Below, piece by piece: positions 24,565-31,949 of a DNA stretch of 35,405 bases. The notes under the pieces are model-generated. The model had not been told where the DNA came from. It ran no database searches and saw only the letters and a program-made list of their open reading frames with translations. The stretch is from NCBI GenBank assembly GCA_003555385.1, contig PWHO01000094.1, forward strand, positions 1 to 35,405, given 5' to 3'. The stretch's first letter is position 1. Every line of letters starts with the position of its first letter. Made by a program: the position numbers and the translations under genes. Source of the DNA: Bacteroidales bacterium. Lineage in GTDB: Bacteria > Bacteroidota > Bacteroidia > Bacteroidales > UBA7960.

Positions 24565-24984
24565 TTACATTTTCTGGAAAGCCAGCGCATAAAGCTTCAT
24601 TTGCTTGATCATGTTGACCAGGCCGTTGGAGCGGGTTTGTGACAGATGTTCCTTAAGGCCGATCTCATCAATAAAGGATAGCCCGGCATCCACAATTTCT
24701 TTTGGAGGCTGGCCGGAGAGAACCTCGATCAGCAGGGCGGCGATCCCCTTGGTGATAAGGGCGTCGCTGTCGGCGGTGTAAATAACTTTCCCGTCCTGGT
24801 AGTCGGCATGAAGCCACACGCGTGCCTGGCAACCTTTGATCAGGTACTTCTCTGTTTTATATTCTTCTTTGATCGGGGGGATAGATTTGCCCAGTTCGAT
24901 GATGTAGTTGTATTTGTCCATCCAGTCATCGAACATCTCAAAATCGCTGATGATCTTTTGTTCTTTTTCTTTAATGGTGGTCAT
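24565..24984 (-). CDS. sufE: sulfur acceptor SufE
   Basis: SufE takes persulfide sulfur from SufS and passes it to the SufBCD scaffold, also stimulating the desulfurase. The 139-aa protein has the family fold from MTTIKEKEQKIISDFEMFDD to the C-terminus, and the reactive cysteine is Cys52 in YLIKGCQARVWL, equivalent to E. coli SufE Cys51. Its start overlaps the end of the upstream membrane-protein gene by 14 bp, indicating translational coupling in the suf operon. Confidence 0.96.
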   Translation of the reverse strand: MTTIKEKEQKIISDFEMFDDWMDKYNYIIELGKSIPPIKEEYKTEKYLIKGCQARVWLHADYQDGKVIYTADSDALITKGIAALLIEVLSGQPPKEIVDAGLSFIDEIGLKEHLSQTRSNGLVNMIKQMKLYALAFQKM

Positions 24985-25495
24985 TCTCCTTTTGTTTAGT
25001 TGTTGCCGAAAGGGTCCATTGCATCAGGGTGTTTTTCTCTTCCTCGTTCAGTTTCAGATCTGTTGCCGTTTTGAACGGGGTAGGGCGTGCCAGAATCAGG
25101 AATATAATGATGATCGCCAGCAAAAGAATCAGGTCGGTATCGGCGGTGAGGATAAAAAATATGCATGTTGATATCCCTGCCCCGGCCAGTAATAACAATC
25201 TCAGTATGGTTGCCTGCCGGAAAACTCCGATCTTCTCCGAAAGGGAAGCGGATGAGTCGATCCGGCGGATTTGTCGCTGGGGGGTAATGTAGGCGATCAT
25301 CAGCAGAATGGCTCCCACGGCAATACTTGCTGTTTTCATGGCCGCATAAAAGGCCGGATCATAAGCCAGCAGGGGCCCTGTATTGCTCACCAGAAGGGAA
25401 CTGGCAACCAGGGCGGCGATCAGCAGCAGGAAGAGCCGGCCGTATAAGCGGTTCAGTCCGCGAAATTTTATTCTTGCCTGATCGTGTTGTTGCAT
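24971..25495 (-). CDS. small membrane protein embedded in the suf operon
   Basis: A 174-aa protein with four likely transmembrane helices in two hairpins (about 19-37, 52-70, 93-112, 117-138), cytoplasmic-looking charged loops, and a polar C-terminal tail containing RPTPFKTATDLKLNEEEKN. I do not recognise a named family, although small Bacteroidota membrane proteins with a similar R-P-T-P ... D-L-x-L-x-x-E-E-K tail exist. Its 3' end overlaps the sufE start by 14 bp and its start is 14 bp after sufS, so it is expressed with the cluster-assembly genes. A function in Fe-S biogenesis is possible but unproven; it could equally be a passenger. Confidence 0.75.
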   Translation of the reverse strand: MQQHDQARIKFRGLNRLYGRLFLLLIAALVASSLLVSNTGPLLAYDPAFYAAMKTASIAVGAILLMIAYITPQRQIRRIDSSASLSEKIGVFRQATILRLLLLAGAGISTCIFFILTADTDLILLLAIIIIFLILARPTPFKTATDLKLNEEEKNTLMQWTLSATTKQKENDHH

Positions 25496-25509
25496 GGTTG
25501 ACAGGGTAT

Positions 25510-26727
25510 TTATCCGAACATCTCCCTGACGGTGGCCAGGCCCTTAATAAACGTATCAACCTCCTGCCGTGTGTTATATACGGCAAAAGATATTCTGATG
25601 GTTCCCGGAATGTTGTAATAGTCAAGCACAGGCTGTACACAGTGATGGCCGGTCCGTACAGCTATCCCCAGTTTATCAAGTATGGTGCCTGCATCATAGG
25701 GGTGAATGTCGCCCAGCAGGAATGAGATTACACCAGCCCGGTGTTCCGGTGTCCCGATGAACCGGATCCCGTCAAAGTTTTTCAGCCCCTCAAGTGCATA
25801 CTGCAGCAAGTCGGTTTCGTGGGAGGAAATCGTATCATGTCCTGTTTCACTGATAAAATTGATGGCGGCTTCCAGGCCCAGCACCCCGGCTACATTGGGC
25901 GTGCCTGCTTCAAATTTGAATGGCAGGTCGTTATAGGTGGTTTTTCCGAAACTCACGTCCTTGATCATTTCACCACCGCTCTGATAGGGAGGGATTTGTT
26001 CCAGCCACTTTTCTTTGCCGTACAATACGCCAATTCCCATCGGGCCGTACATCTTGTGTCCGGAAAAACAGTAAAAATCACAATCAAGTGCCTGTACATC
26101 AACGGGCATATGAGGAGTGGCCTGTGCCCCGTCAACCAGTACGGGGATATCTTTCCTGTGGGCAGCTTCAATGATTTCCTTCACAGGATTGATGGTGCCA
26201 AGTGCATTACTTACGTGGGTGACGGCCACCAGCCGGGTTTTCTCGTTGAGTAACTTATGGTATTCAGATATGATGAGCTCCCCCTTCCGGTCAATGGGGA
26301 TCACTTTAAGATTTGCCTGATGCTCCTGGCAGGCGATCTGCCATGGCACAATGTTGGAGTGGTGCTCCATGGCCGAAATCAGGATTTCGTCACCGGGTTT
26401 CAGAAACTTTTTGCAGAAAGAGTGGGCCACCAGGTTGATGGATTCTGTGGTGCCGCGCGTGAATACAACCTCATGGGGATGCAGTGCATTGATAAAAGAA
26501 GCCGTGGTTTTTCTGGCCTGTTCATACGCGTCTGTGGCCATCTGGCTCAGAAAGTGTGCGCCCCGGTGAATGTTGCTGTTTTCAGATTCGTAATAATTTC
26601 GGAGCCGCTCAATGACCGCCTCCGGTTTCTGGGTGGTGGCGGCATTGTCAAAATAAACCAGGGGGCGGTTATTGACCTCCCTGGAAAGTATGGGGAACTG
26701 TTTACGCAGTTGTTCAATCTTATTCAC
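25510..26727 (-). CDS. sufS: cysteine desulfurase SufS
   Basis: PLP-dependent type II cysteine desulfurase that converts cysteine to alanine and holds the sulfur as a persulfide. The 405 aa match the group. Lys225 in CFSGHKMYGPMGIGVLYG binds PLP, and Cys363 in VRTGHHCVQPVLDYY is the persulfide cysteine; the short loop around it is the type II (SufS) form. The conserved VYFDNAATTQKP (24-35) and RGTTESINLVAHSF (91-104) are also present. It follows sufD after 18 bp and precedes the membrane protein gene, in the order usual for Bacteroidota suf operons. Confidence 0.97.
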   Translation of the reverse strand: MNKIEQLRKQFPILSREVNNRPLVYFDNAATTQKPEAVIERLRNYYESENSNIHRGAHFLSQMATDAYEQARKTTASFINALHPHEVVFTRGTTESINLVAHSFCKKFLKPGDEILISAMEHHSNIVPWQIACQEHQANLKVIPIDRKGELIISEYHKLLNEKTRLVAVTHVSNALGTINPVKEIIEAAHRKDIPVLVDGAQATPHMPVDVQALDCDFYCFSGHKMYGPMGIGVLYGKEKWLEQIPPYQSGGEMIKDVSFGKTTYNDLPFKFEAGTPNVAGVLGLEAAINFISETGHDTISSHETDLLQYALEGLKNFDGIRFIGTPEHRAGVISFLLGDIHPYDAGTILDKLGIAVRTGHHCVQPVLDYYNIPGTIRISFAVYNTRQEVDTFIKGLATVREMFG

Positions 26728-26745
26728 AGAGCAATCGTTTTTTAT

Positions 26746-28152
26746 TTATAATTTGCCGGGGTCGATATTGAATGTGGTGGGCTCCTTGCTGTTACAATGC
26801 AGCATGCACTGGTCACAGATCGATAACTCTCCTTTCAGCCGCTTCTCGACCATGTGTTGGATCCGTTCGCGCAGGGCATCGATGTTTATTTCGCTGACCA
26901 CTTCGCCGGCAAAAGCGATCATCATCAGTTGCCTGGCTGATCTTTCGCAAAGCCCGCGTGAGCGCATATAAAACATGGCTTCAGGATCCAGCTGCCCTAC
27001 GGTGGCCCCGTGGGAACATTTTACATCGTCCGCATAAATTTCCAGGTGTGGCTGGGTGTTGGCCCTGGCCTCATCGGTAAGCAGAATATTGTGATTATTC
27101 TGATGTGCCTCGGTTTGCTGGGAATGTCTTTGTACCATCACCTTGCCGGAGAAAACAGCCGTTGCTTCATCGTCAAGGATTCCCTTGTATAATTGGTTGC
27201 TGTAGCAGGAATGTTCGCGGTGATCAATGTAGAGCTGGTTGTCTACATGCTGGTTGCTGTCCACAAGGTAGAGTCCGTAATGTTCAGACCGGCAGCCGGT
27301 GCCTGCAATGGTTACATCCAGGATGTTTTTGGTGAAGCCCCCGTTGAGTGTGATAATATTACTGTAGAGTTTGCCGGACGCTTCCTGGTGGAAGAAGTTA
27401 TTGGTCACCAGGGCGGAATTGCGCCCCTTATTTTGAATTTTATAGTGCGACACTTTTGCCTCTTCTCCGGCATAGGTTTCCATTACGGTGTTGGTAAAGC
27501 TGATGTTGTGGGTAAGTGAATGGTCGCAATGCACCAGTGTCAGTTCTGATTTGTTTTCCGCAATGATCAGATGACGTGGTTGCAAAAAGACCGGGTATTC
27601 AGTGTTCACGATGTTGATCAGCTGAATCGGTTTCTCCACTTTCACCCCCTCAGGCACGTATATGAATAACCCGTCCTGCATAAAGGCTGTGTTCAGGGCT
27701 GCCAGTGAATTGGTCTCCATTTTGACGGTCTTTCCGTAATAGCGGTCTACCAGTTCCGGGTAAACCTCCATGGCTTTTGCCAGACTTCCGATTATGGTGC
27801 CGTCAGGCAGCTGGGTCAGTGGTGCGTGCTTGTAAACAAACCATCCGTTCAGCAGGGTAATGCTGAAAGTGTCCAGATCGTAAACGTCACAGGTGAATAT
27901 TTTATCCACATCCATATGGCGGCTTTGGTTGCTGAAATCGAATACAAACTCTGTGTTCAGCAACGGAGTCAGATCAGTAAACCGCCAGTTTTCCTGACTG
28001 GTGTCGGGGAAGCCTTTTTCACGGAATCGTGCAAGGGCATGCTTGCGCAGCCTGTTCACGAAAGGTGTGGCCTTCCCGCGGATGGCTTCCTGCTCCTGTT
28101 GATAAAGTTCAAGCAGCCTGTCTTGTAATATTGTTGTTTGTACGGTATCCAT
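26746..28152 (-). CDS. sufD: Fe-S assembly scaffold component SufD
   Basis: SufD is the second beta-helix subunit of the SufBC2D scaffold, needed for iron entry. The 468-aa protein is somewhat longer than E. coli SufD (423 aa). The C-terminal core shows LEIYADDVKCSHGATVGQLD and AMFYMRSRGLCERSARQLMM, typical of the SufD branch, with the central beta-helix region rich in short hydrophobic repeats. It is 6 bp downstream of sufC and 18 bp upstream of sufS. Confidence 0.95.
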   Translation of the reverse strand: MDTVQTTILQDRLLELYQQEQEAIRGKATPFVNRLRKHALARFREKGFPDTSQENWRFTDLTPLLNTEFVFDFSNQSRHMDVDKIFTCDVYDLDTFSITLLNGWFVYKHAPLTQLPDGTIIGSLAKAMEVYPELVDRYYGKTVKMETNSLAALNTAFMQDGLFIYVPEGVKVEKPIQLINIVNTEYPVFLQPRHLIIAENKSELTLVHCDHSLTHNISFTNTVMETYAGEEAKVSHYKIQNKGRNSALVTNNFFHQEASGKLYSNIITLNGGFTKNILDVTIAGTGCRSEHYGLYLVDSNQHVDNQLYIDHREHSCYSNQLYKGILDDEATAVFSGKVMVQRHSQQTEAHQNNHNILLTDEARANTQPHLEIYADDVKCSHGATVGQLDPEAMFYMRSRGLCERSARQLMMIAFAGEVVSEINIDALRERIQHMVEKRLKGELSICDQCMLHCNSKEPTTFNIDPGKL

Positions 28153-28158
28153 GAAGGC

Positions 28159-28911
28159 TTACATTTCCTGTTTTATCCAGTCATACCCCTTTTCTTCCAG
28201 TTCCATCGCCAGCTCTTTCGGCCCGCTTTTTATGATGCGTCCGTCATACAGCACATGCACAAAATCTGGTACAATGTAGTCGAGCAGCCGCTGGTAGTGG
28301 GTGATCACGATGGTGGCATTGTCTTCCCTTTTGAGCTTGTTCACCCCGTTGGCTACCACTTTCAGGGCGTCGATGTCAAGTCCTGAGTCCGTTTCGTCCA
28401 GGATGGCCAGGCGGGGTTCGAGCAGGGCCATCTGAAAGATCTCATTCTTTTTCTTTTCCCCGCCGGAGAACCCTTCGTTCACGGCGCGGTTGGTCAGTTT
28501 TGAGTGGATGTCCACCATTTTTTTCTTCTCCTCCATCAGCTTCAGGAACTCTGCTCCTGTTAAGGGTTCAAGCCCCAGGTGCTTGCGCTTCTCGTTCAGG
28601 GCGGTGCGCATGAAGTTCGCAATGCTGACCCCGGGTATTTCCACCGGGTACTGAAACCCCATAAAAATCCCTTCCCTTGCGCGCTCCTCAGCCGGCATGT
28701 CAAACAGGTTTTGCCCCAGGTAGGTGATCTCCCCGCTCTCCACGGTAAAGAGTTCCCGTCCCGCTATTACGGATGCCAGCGTGCTCTTGCCGGATCCATT
28801 CGGCCCCATGATGGCATGAACTTCACCCTCATTGACCTCCAGGTTCAATCCTTCGATAATGGTTTTCCCGTGAACGGAAACACTCAGGTCTTTTATTTTT
28901 AACATATTCAT
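28159..28911 (-). CDS. sufC: Fe-S assembly ATPase SufC
   Basis: ABC-type ATPase of the SufBC2D complex; ATP binding drives a conformational change in the scaffold. The 250-aa protein has Walker A GPNGSGKST (36-44), the signature region NEGFSGGEKKKNEIFQMALL and Walker B RLAILDETDSGLD, all in the SufC-specific forms. Two starts are possible (ATG 28911 or 28905); either gives a normal N-terminus. Its leader is the 363-bp repeat-filled spacer after sufB, so its translation is not coupled to sufB as it would be in compact suf operons. Confidence 0.97.
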   Translation of the reverse strand: MNMLKIKDLSVSVHGKTIIEGLNLEVNEGEVHAIMGPNGSGKSTLASVIAGRELFTVESGEITYLGQNLFDMPAEERAREGIFMGFQYPVEIPGVSIANFMRTALNEKRKHLGLEPLTGAEFLKLMEEKKKMVDIHSKLTNRAVNEGFSGGEKKKNEIFQMALLEPRLAILDETDSGLDIDALKVVANGVNKLKREDNATIVITHYQRLLDYIVPDFVHVLYDGRIIKSGPKELAMELEEKGYDWIKQEM

Positions 28912-28944
28912 ATCTTGTTAATAACGTTTTTCCTAGTGACGTGT

Positions 28945-28959
28945 GACCCCCTCGGGGTC
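28945..28959. repeat. perfect GC hairpin in the sufC leader
   Basis: GACCCC (28945-28950) and GGGGTC (28954-28959) form a 6-bp stem with a CTC loop (GAG on the minus strand), 34-48 nt upstream of the sufC start codon. It lacks the GC-GNA-GC core of the four hairpins nearer sufB. Its place in the mRNA leader could affect sufC translation. Confidence 0.6.
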
Positions 28960-28965
28960 GTTTCG

Positions 28966-29222
28966 TGGGCAATTCCACCACCCTTATCCCCAGTGAACCA
29001 ACAACCAACAACCGCTCAGCCTCTTCCACCGCTTATGGGCAACTCCCACAATCCTCCGCCCATGAGAACCAACAACTGGAGGCGCGCAGCGCCGACTAAC
29101 CAACAACCGCTCAGCCTCTTCCACCGCTTATGGGCAACTCCCACAATCCTCCGCCCATGAGAACCAACAACCAACAACCAACAACCAACAACTGGAGGCG
29201 CGCAGCGCCGACTAACCAACAA
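28966..29222. repeat. tandem repeat array between sufB and sufC
   Basis: Two near-identical units, 29012-29106 (95 bp) and 29107-29222 (116 bp), differ only by three extra copies of a 7-bp motif (AACCAAC) in the second. Each unit has an ATGGGC/GCCCAT inverted repeat, the CCAACAA microsatellite and a GGCGC-GCA-GCGCC palindrome. A diverged third copy precedes them: TGGGCAATTCCACCACCC (28966-28983) aligns with TGGGCAACTCCCACAATC in the units and also ends in the AACCAAC motif. The open frames through the array (translating to VVGCWLLVVG-type repeats) come from the 7-bp periodicity and are not considered genes. Confidence 0.9.
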
Positions 29223-29267
29223 CCAAGGGTGCGAAGCACCCGTTTAACCGGAGGGGGCGGAGCCCCC
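29081..29267. repeat. four palindromes sharing a GC-GNA-GC mini-hairpin core (REP-like)
   Basis: Four perfect hairpins: GGCGC-GCA-GCGCC at 29081-29093 and 29197-29209, GGGTGC-GAA-GCACCC at 29227-29241, and GGGGGC-GGA-GCCCCC at 29253-29267. The stems differ, but all read GC-GNA-GC at the tip, the type known from d(GCGAAGC) to be an exceptionally stable DNA mini-hairpin. Three are preceded by GGAG or TGGA and each is followed by GAC/GTT-(T)AA(A)C-like sequence. Three stem sequences with a constant tip imply compensatory change or separate insertions, that is, selection on structure. They lie just after the sufB stop codon. No U-tract follows on either strand, so they are not ordinary terminators. 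Confidence 0.8.
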
Positions 29268-29274
29268 GACAAAC

Positions 29275-30723
29275 TTACCCTACACTTCCTTCCAGGCTCA
29301 CCGACAACAACTTCTGTGCTTCCACGGCGAACTCCATGGGGAGTTTTGAAAGCACCTCTTTGGCATAGCCATTGACGATCAGGCCGATGGCTCCTTCCAT
29401 ATCAATTCCTCTTTGCAGGCAGTAGAACAGCTGGTCTTCGGATATCTTGCTGGTGGTTGCCTCATGTTCCACAATCGATGACCGGTTGCCCACCTCGATA
29501 TAAGGGAATGTGTGGGCTCCGCTCTGGTCTCCCAGGAGCAGTGAGTCACACTGGGAGAAATTCCGGGCGTTCTCTGCCTTGCGGCTGGTTTTCACCAGCC
29601 CCCGGTAGCTGTTGTTGCTTCTTCCGGCAGAGATTCCTTTGCTGATGATGGTGCTTTTGGTGTCCTTCCCCAGGTGGATCATCTTGGTGCCCGTGTCTGC
29701 CTGCTGACGTTTGTTGGTCACGGCTACGGAGTAAAACTCCCCGGTCGACCGGTCGCCTTTCAGTATCAGGCTGGGATATTTCCAGGTAATGGCGGATCCT
29801 GTTTCCACCTGGGTCCAGGATATTTTCGAGTTTTCTCCCTCACATATTCCGCGTTTGGTAACGAAGTTGTACACGCCGCCTTTGCCATCCTTGTCGCCCG
29901 GCCACCAATTCTGAACGGTTGAATATTTTACTTCGGCATCTTTGTGTGCAACGATCTCTACAATGGCTGCATGCAATTGATGTTCGTCACGGATGGGTGC
30001 CGTACATCCTTCCATGTAACTGACATAGCTGCCTTCTTCGGCCACGATGAGGGTTCTTTCAAACTGCCCGGTATTGGCTGCATTGATGCGGAAGTAGGTG
30101 GACAACTCCAGCGGGCATTTAACCCCTTTGGGTATGTAAGCGAATGATCCGTCACTGAAGACTGCCGAGTTCAGGGCCGCAAAGAAGTTGTCCTTATAGG
30201 GAACCACGCTGCCCATATATTTCTGCACAAGGTCAGGGTATTTCTGAACGGCTTCACTGAAGGAGCAAAAAATAATCCCCTGTTCGGAGAGGGTCTTTTT
30301 AAATGTGGAACCCACAGACACACTGTCCATCACGGCATCCACGGCCACGCCTGCCAGTTTTTTACGCTCATCCAGGGGGATGCCCAGCTTGTCAAAGGTT
30401 TCCAGGAGCTCCGGATCCACCTCGTCCATGCTCTCGTATTTGGGCTTTTTACGCGGGGCTGAGTAATAGATCTTATCCTGGTAGTTGATTGGCGGATACT
30501 CCAGATGGGCCCAATTTGGCTCCTGCATTGTCTGCCAGTAACGGAAAGCCTTCAGGCGGAATTCCAGCATAAACTCAGGCTCATTTTTTTTGGCGGAAAT
30601 AAAACGAATGGTATCCTCGGTGAGCCCGGGAGGCGCCTGATCCATGTCAATATCGGTGTAAAAACCGTATTTGTAATCGGAACCGGTTACTTCGTTCAGT
30701 ATATCATTATTCTTGTCTTCCAT
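29275..30723 (-). CDS. sufB: Fe-S assembly scaffold subunit SufB
   Basis: SufB is the main scaffold subunit on which Fe-S clusters are built. The 482-aa protein has the family's conserved core: AYIPKGVKCPLELSTYFRIN, EGCTAPIRDEHQLHAAIVEI, VKYSTVQNWWPGD and the C-terminal RNFSQCDSLLLGDQSGAHTF, whose cysteine corresponds to the critical SufB cysteine, then EATTSKISEDQLFYC. It is the first gene of the operon, with a strong promoter 75 bp upstream. Its stop codon is followed within 8 bp by the hairpin/repeat array that separates it from sufC. Confidence 0.97.
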   Translation of the reverse strand: MEDKNNDILNEVTGSDYKYGFYTDIDMDQAPPGLTEDTIRFISAKKNEPEFMLEFRLKAFRYWQTMQEPNWAHLEYPPINYQDKIYYSAPRKKPKYESMDEVDPELLETFDKLGIPLDERKKLAGVAVDAVMDSVSVGSTFKKTLSEQGIIFCSFSEAVQKYPDLVQKYMGSVVPYKDNFFAALNSAVFSDGSFAYIPKGVKCPLELSTYFRINAANTGQFERTLIVAEEGSYVSYMEGCTAPIRDEHQLHAAIVEIVAHKDAEVKYSTVQNWWPGDKDGKGGVYNFVTKRGICEGENSKISWTQVETGSAITWKYPSLILKGDRSTGEFYSVAVTNKRQQADTGTKMIHLGKDTKSTIISKGISAGRSNNSYRGLVKTSRKAENARNFSQCDSLLLGDQSGAHTFPYIEVGNRSSIVEHEATTSKISEDQLFYCLQRGIDMEGAIGLIVNGYAKEVLSKLPMEFAVEAQKLLSVSLEGSVG

Positions 30724-30798
30724 GCAGGGTCATTCTTTGACTGCCAGTATGATAGTGCAGCACAGCGATCTTATTTAGATCAATTTTAAATTGAATTG

Positions 30799-30830
30799 CA
30801 AAGATAGCAAACAAGCACGTTTTATTCAAA
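30799..30830 (-). promoter_or_regulatory. suf operon promoter (TTTG, 20 nt, TATCTTTG)
   Basis: On the minus strand TTTG (30830-30827) is followed after exactly 20 nt by TATCTTTG (30806-30799). This is the best match in the window to the Bacteroidota consensus (-33 TTTG, -7 TAnnTTTG, 19-21 nt apart). The -7 element ends 75 bp upstream of the sufB ATG, leaving a 5' leader of about 70 nt. No palindromic IscR/Fur-like operator stands out. Confidence 0.75.
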
Positions 30831-30881
30831 AAACTTTGTGTTGATTTCCTGAAATAATCAACAAGGCGTAAGGGAATATGT

Positions 30882-31949
30882 TCAGGACCGCAAACTTGCC
30901 ATATCCCCGATCATTTCCAGCCCTGCATGCCTGCCGGTTCCTTCAAAAAGCAGGTTGCCGTTTTTGTTTTTGACGGCTATGTGCAGATTTGCACTGAGAT
31001 TTTCGTGGATGACCCTGTTCATTTGCCCCTGCTGAGGTGCCTTCAGTGCTCCGGGATTTTCTTTTTTGCCCGGAGGCGTTGCCCCTTGCTCTCCCCGGAT
31101 ATCTATCCGGAGGTCATTTTTTTTGACGGTGAGATAAAGCAGGTTGCCTTTGTTTTCCAGCCTGCTAATCTTTGCCCCATTGTATGTGGCAAAAAGATGT
31201 CGTTTACCTTTGTGAAGGAAAAACCCCAGGAACCCGGGGAAGCTTTTCCCCATCCAGGGAACATTGGCCACGGATAGCATGAAAGAGGTGTTTGCTGCCC
31301 CGAAATGGTTTGACTGCATCCATATCCATGCTGCGGGCATGGATGTGCCCCAGTCTTTTTCTATATAACCTTTCCCGTTGCCAAAATCCACCTTCTGCCC
31401 ATTGAGTTGCATCTGCCCGTGAAGATGGTGATCCATGCTCACCACGCCATGGTAACATTCCATGAAAGGGGCATAGCGGTACCACCCCATGATGCCGGGT
31501 CTGAGCAGGGTGGCTTTCAGTGGGGTCTGCCCGGTAAAAAACACCTCACCGTGAAAATGGCCTTCCGGCGATTGGAGATTTAACCTGATATGGCTGCGGG
31601 AAACTTCATTGTCTCCGATGCGTGCGTGGAAATCATTCCTGGAAAAAACAAATGACTCCACCGGAAACCGGAAATACCAGGTTTCGCCGGTTTTGCCGTT
31701 GATCACCTGGATAAAGGCATGATCGTCTTCATTATTGAGTGAGACACCGGGAATAAATGACCAGATATGATTGCCACCGGAACTGACCAGTTTAATATAC
31801 CAACCTTCAAAATGGTTCTTCCTTTTCCTGTTGCCCTGAAACCAGGAAGGGTTCCAGATTTTCGCAAGATCGTACAGGCCAGGAAAACCCCTTTCCCGGA
31901 CTTGCCCGGAAAAATCCGCTGATTGACTCATTGGTTGAATTTTGGTCAC
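30882..31949 (-). CDS. tocopherol cyclase-family protein
   Basis: A 355-aa soluble-looking protein related to tocopherol cyclase (pfam Tocopherol_cycl; plant VTE1). Visible family features are HFEGWYIKLVSSGGNHIWSF near residue 46 and GYIEKDWGTSMPAAWIWMQS near residue 190, the two most conserved motifs of the group, in an all-beta two-lobed fold. In plants the enzyme closes the chromanol ring of vitamin E; bacterial relatives in non-photosynthetic organisms have no established substrate, and no tocopherol pathway is seen here. The GTG at 31949 overlaps the stop of the response-regulator gene (GTGA); an ATG at 31931 is an alternative. It therefore looks like the third gene of the rprXY transcript. 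Confidence 0.8.
   Translation of the reverse strand: MTKIQPMSQSADFSGQVRERGFPGLYDLAKIWNPSWFQGNRKRKNHFEGWYIKLVSSGGNHIWSFIPGVSLNNEDDHAFIQVINGKTGETWYFRFPVESFVFSRNDFHARIGDNEVSRSHIRLNLQSPEGHFHGEVFFTGQTPLKATLLRPGIMGWYRYAPFMECYHGVVSMDHHLHGQMQLNGQKVDFGNGKGYIEKDWGTSMPAAWIWMQSNHFGAANTSFMLSVANVPWMGKSFPGFLGFFLHKGKRHLFATYNGAKISRLENKGNLLYLTVKKNDLRIDIRGEQGATPPGKKENPGALKAPQQGQMNRVIHENLSANLHIAVKNKNGNLLFEGTGRHAGLEMIGDMASLRS

Noticed and set aside
28829..29222. Minus-strand open frames of 66-68 aa through the suf spacer with VVGCWLLVVG-like sequence
   Set aside because: They are translations of the 7-bp repeat and the 95-bp units; one overlaps the start of sufC out of frame. No start context or homology is credible.
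28966..29222. CRISPR array
   Set aside because: Only two near-identical units and one degenerate one, directly adjoining without unique spacers, and no cas genes.
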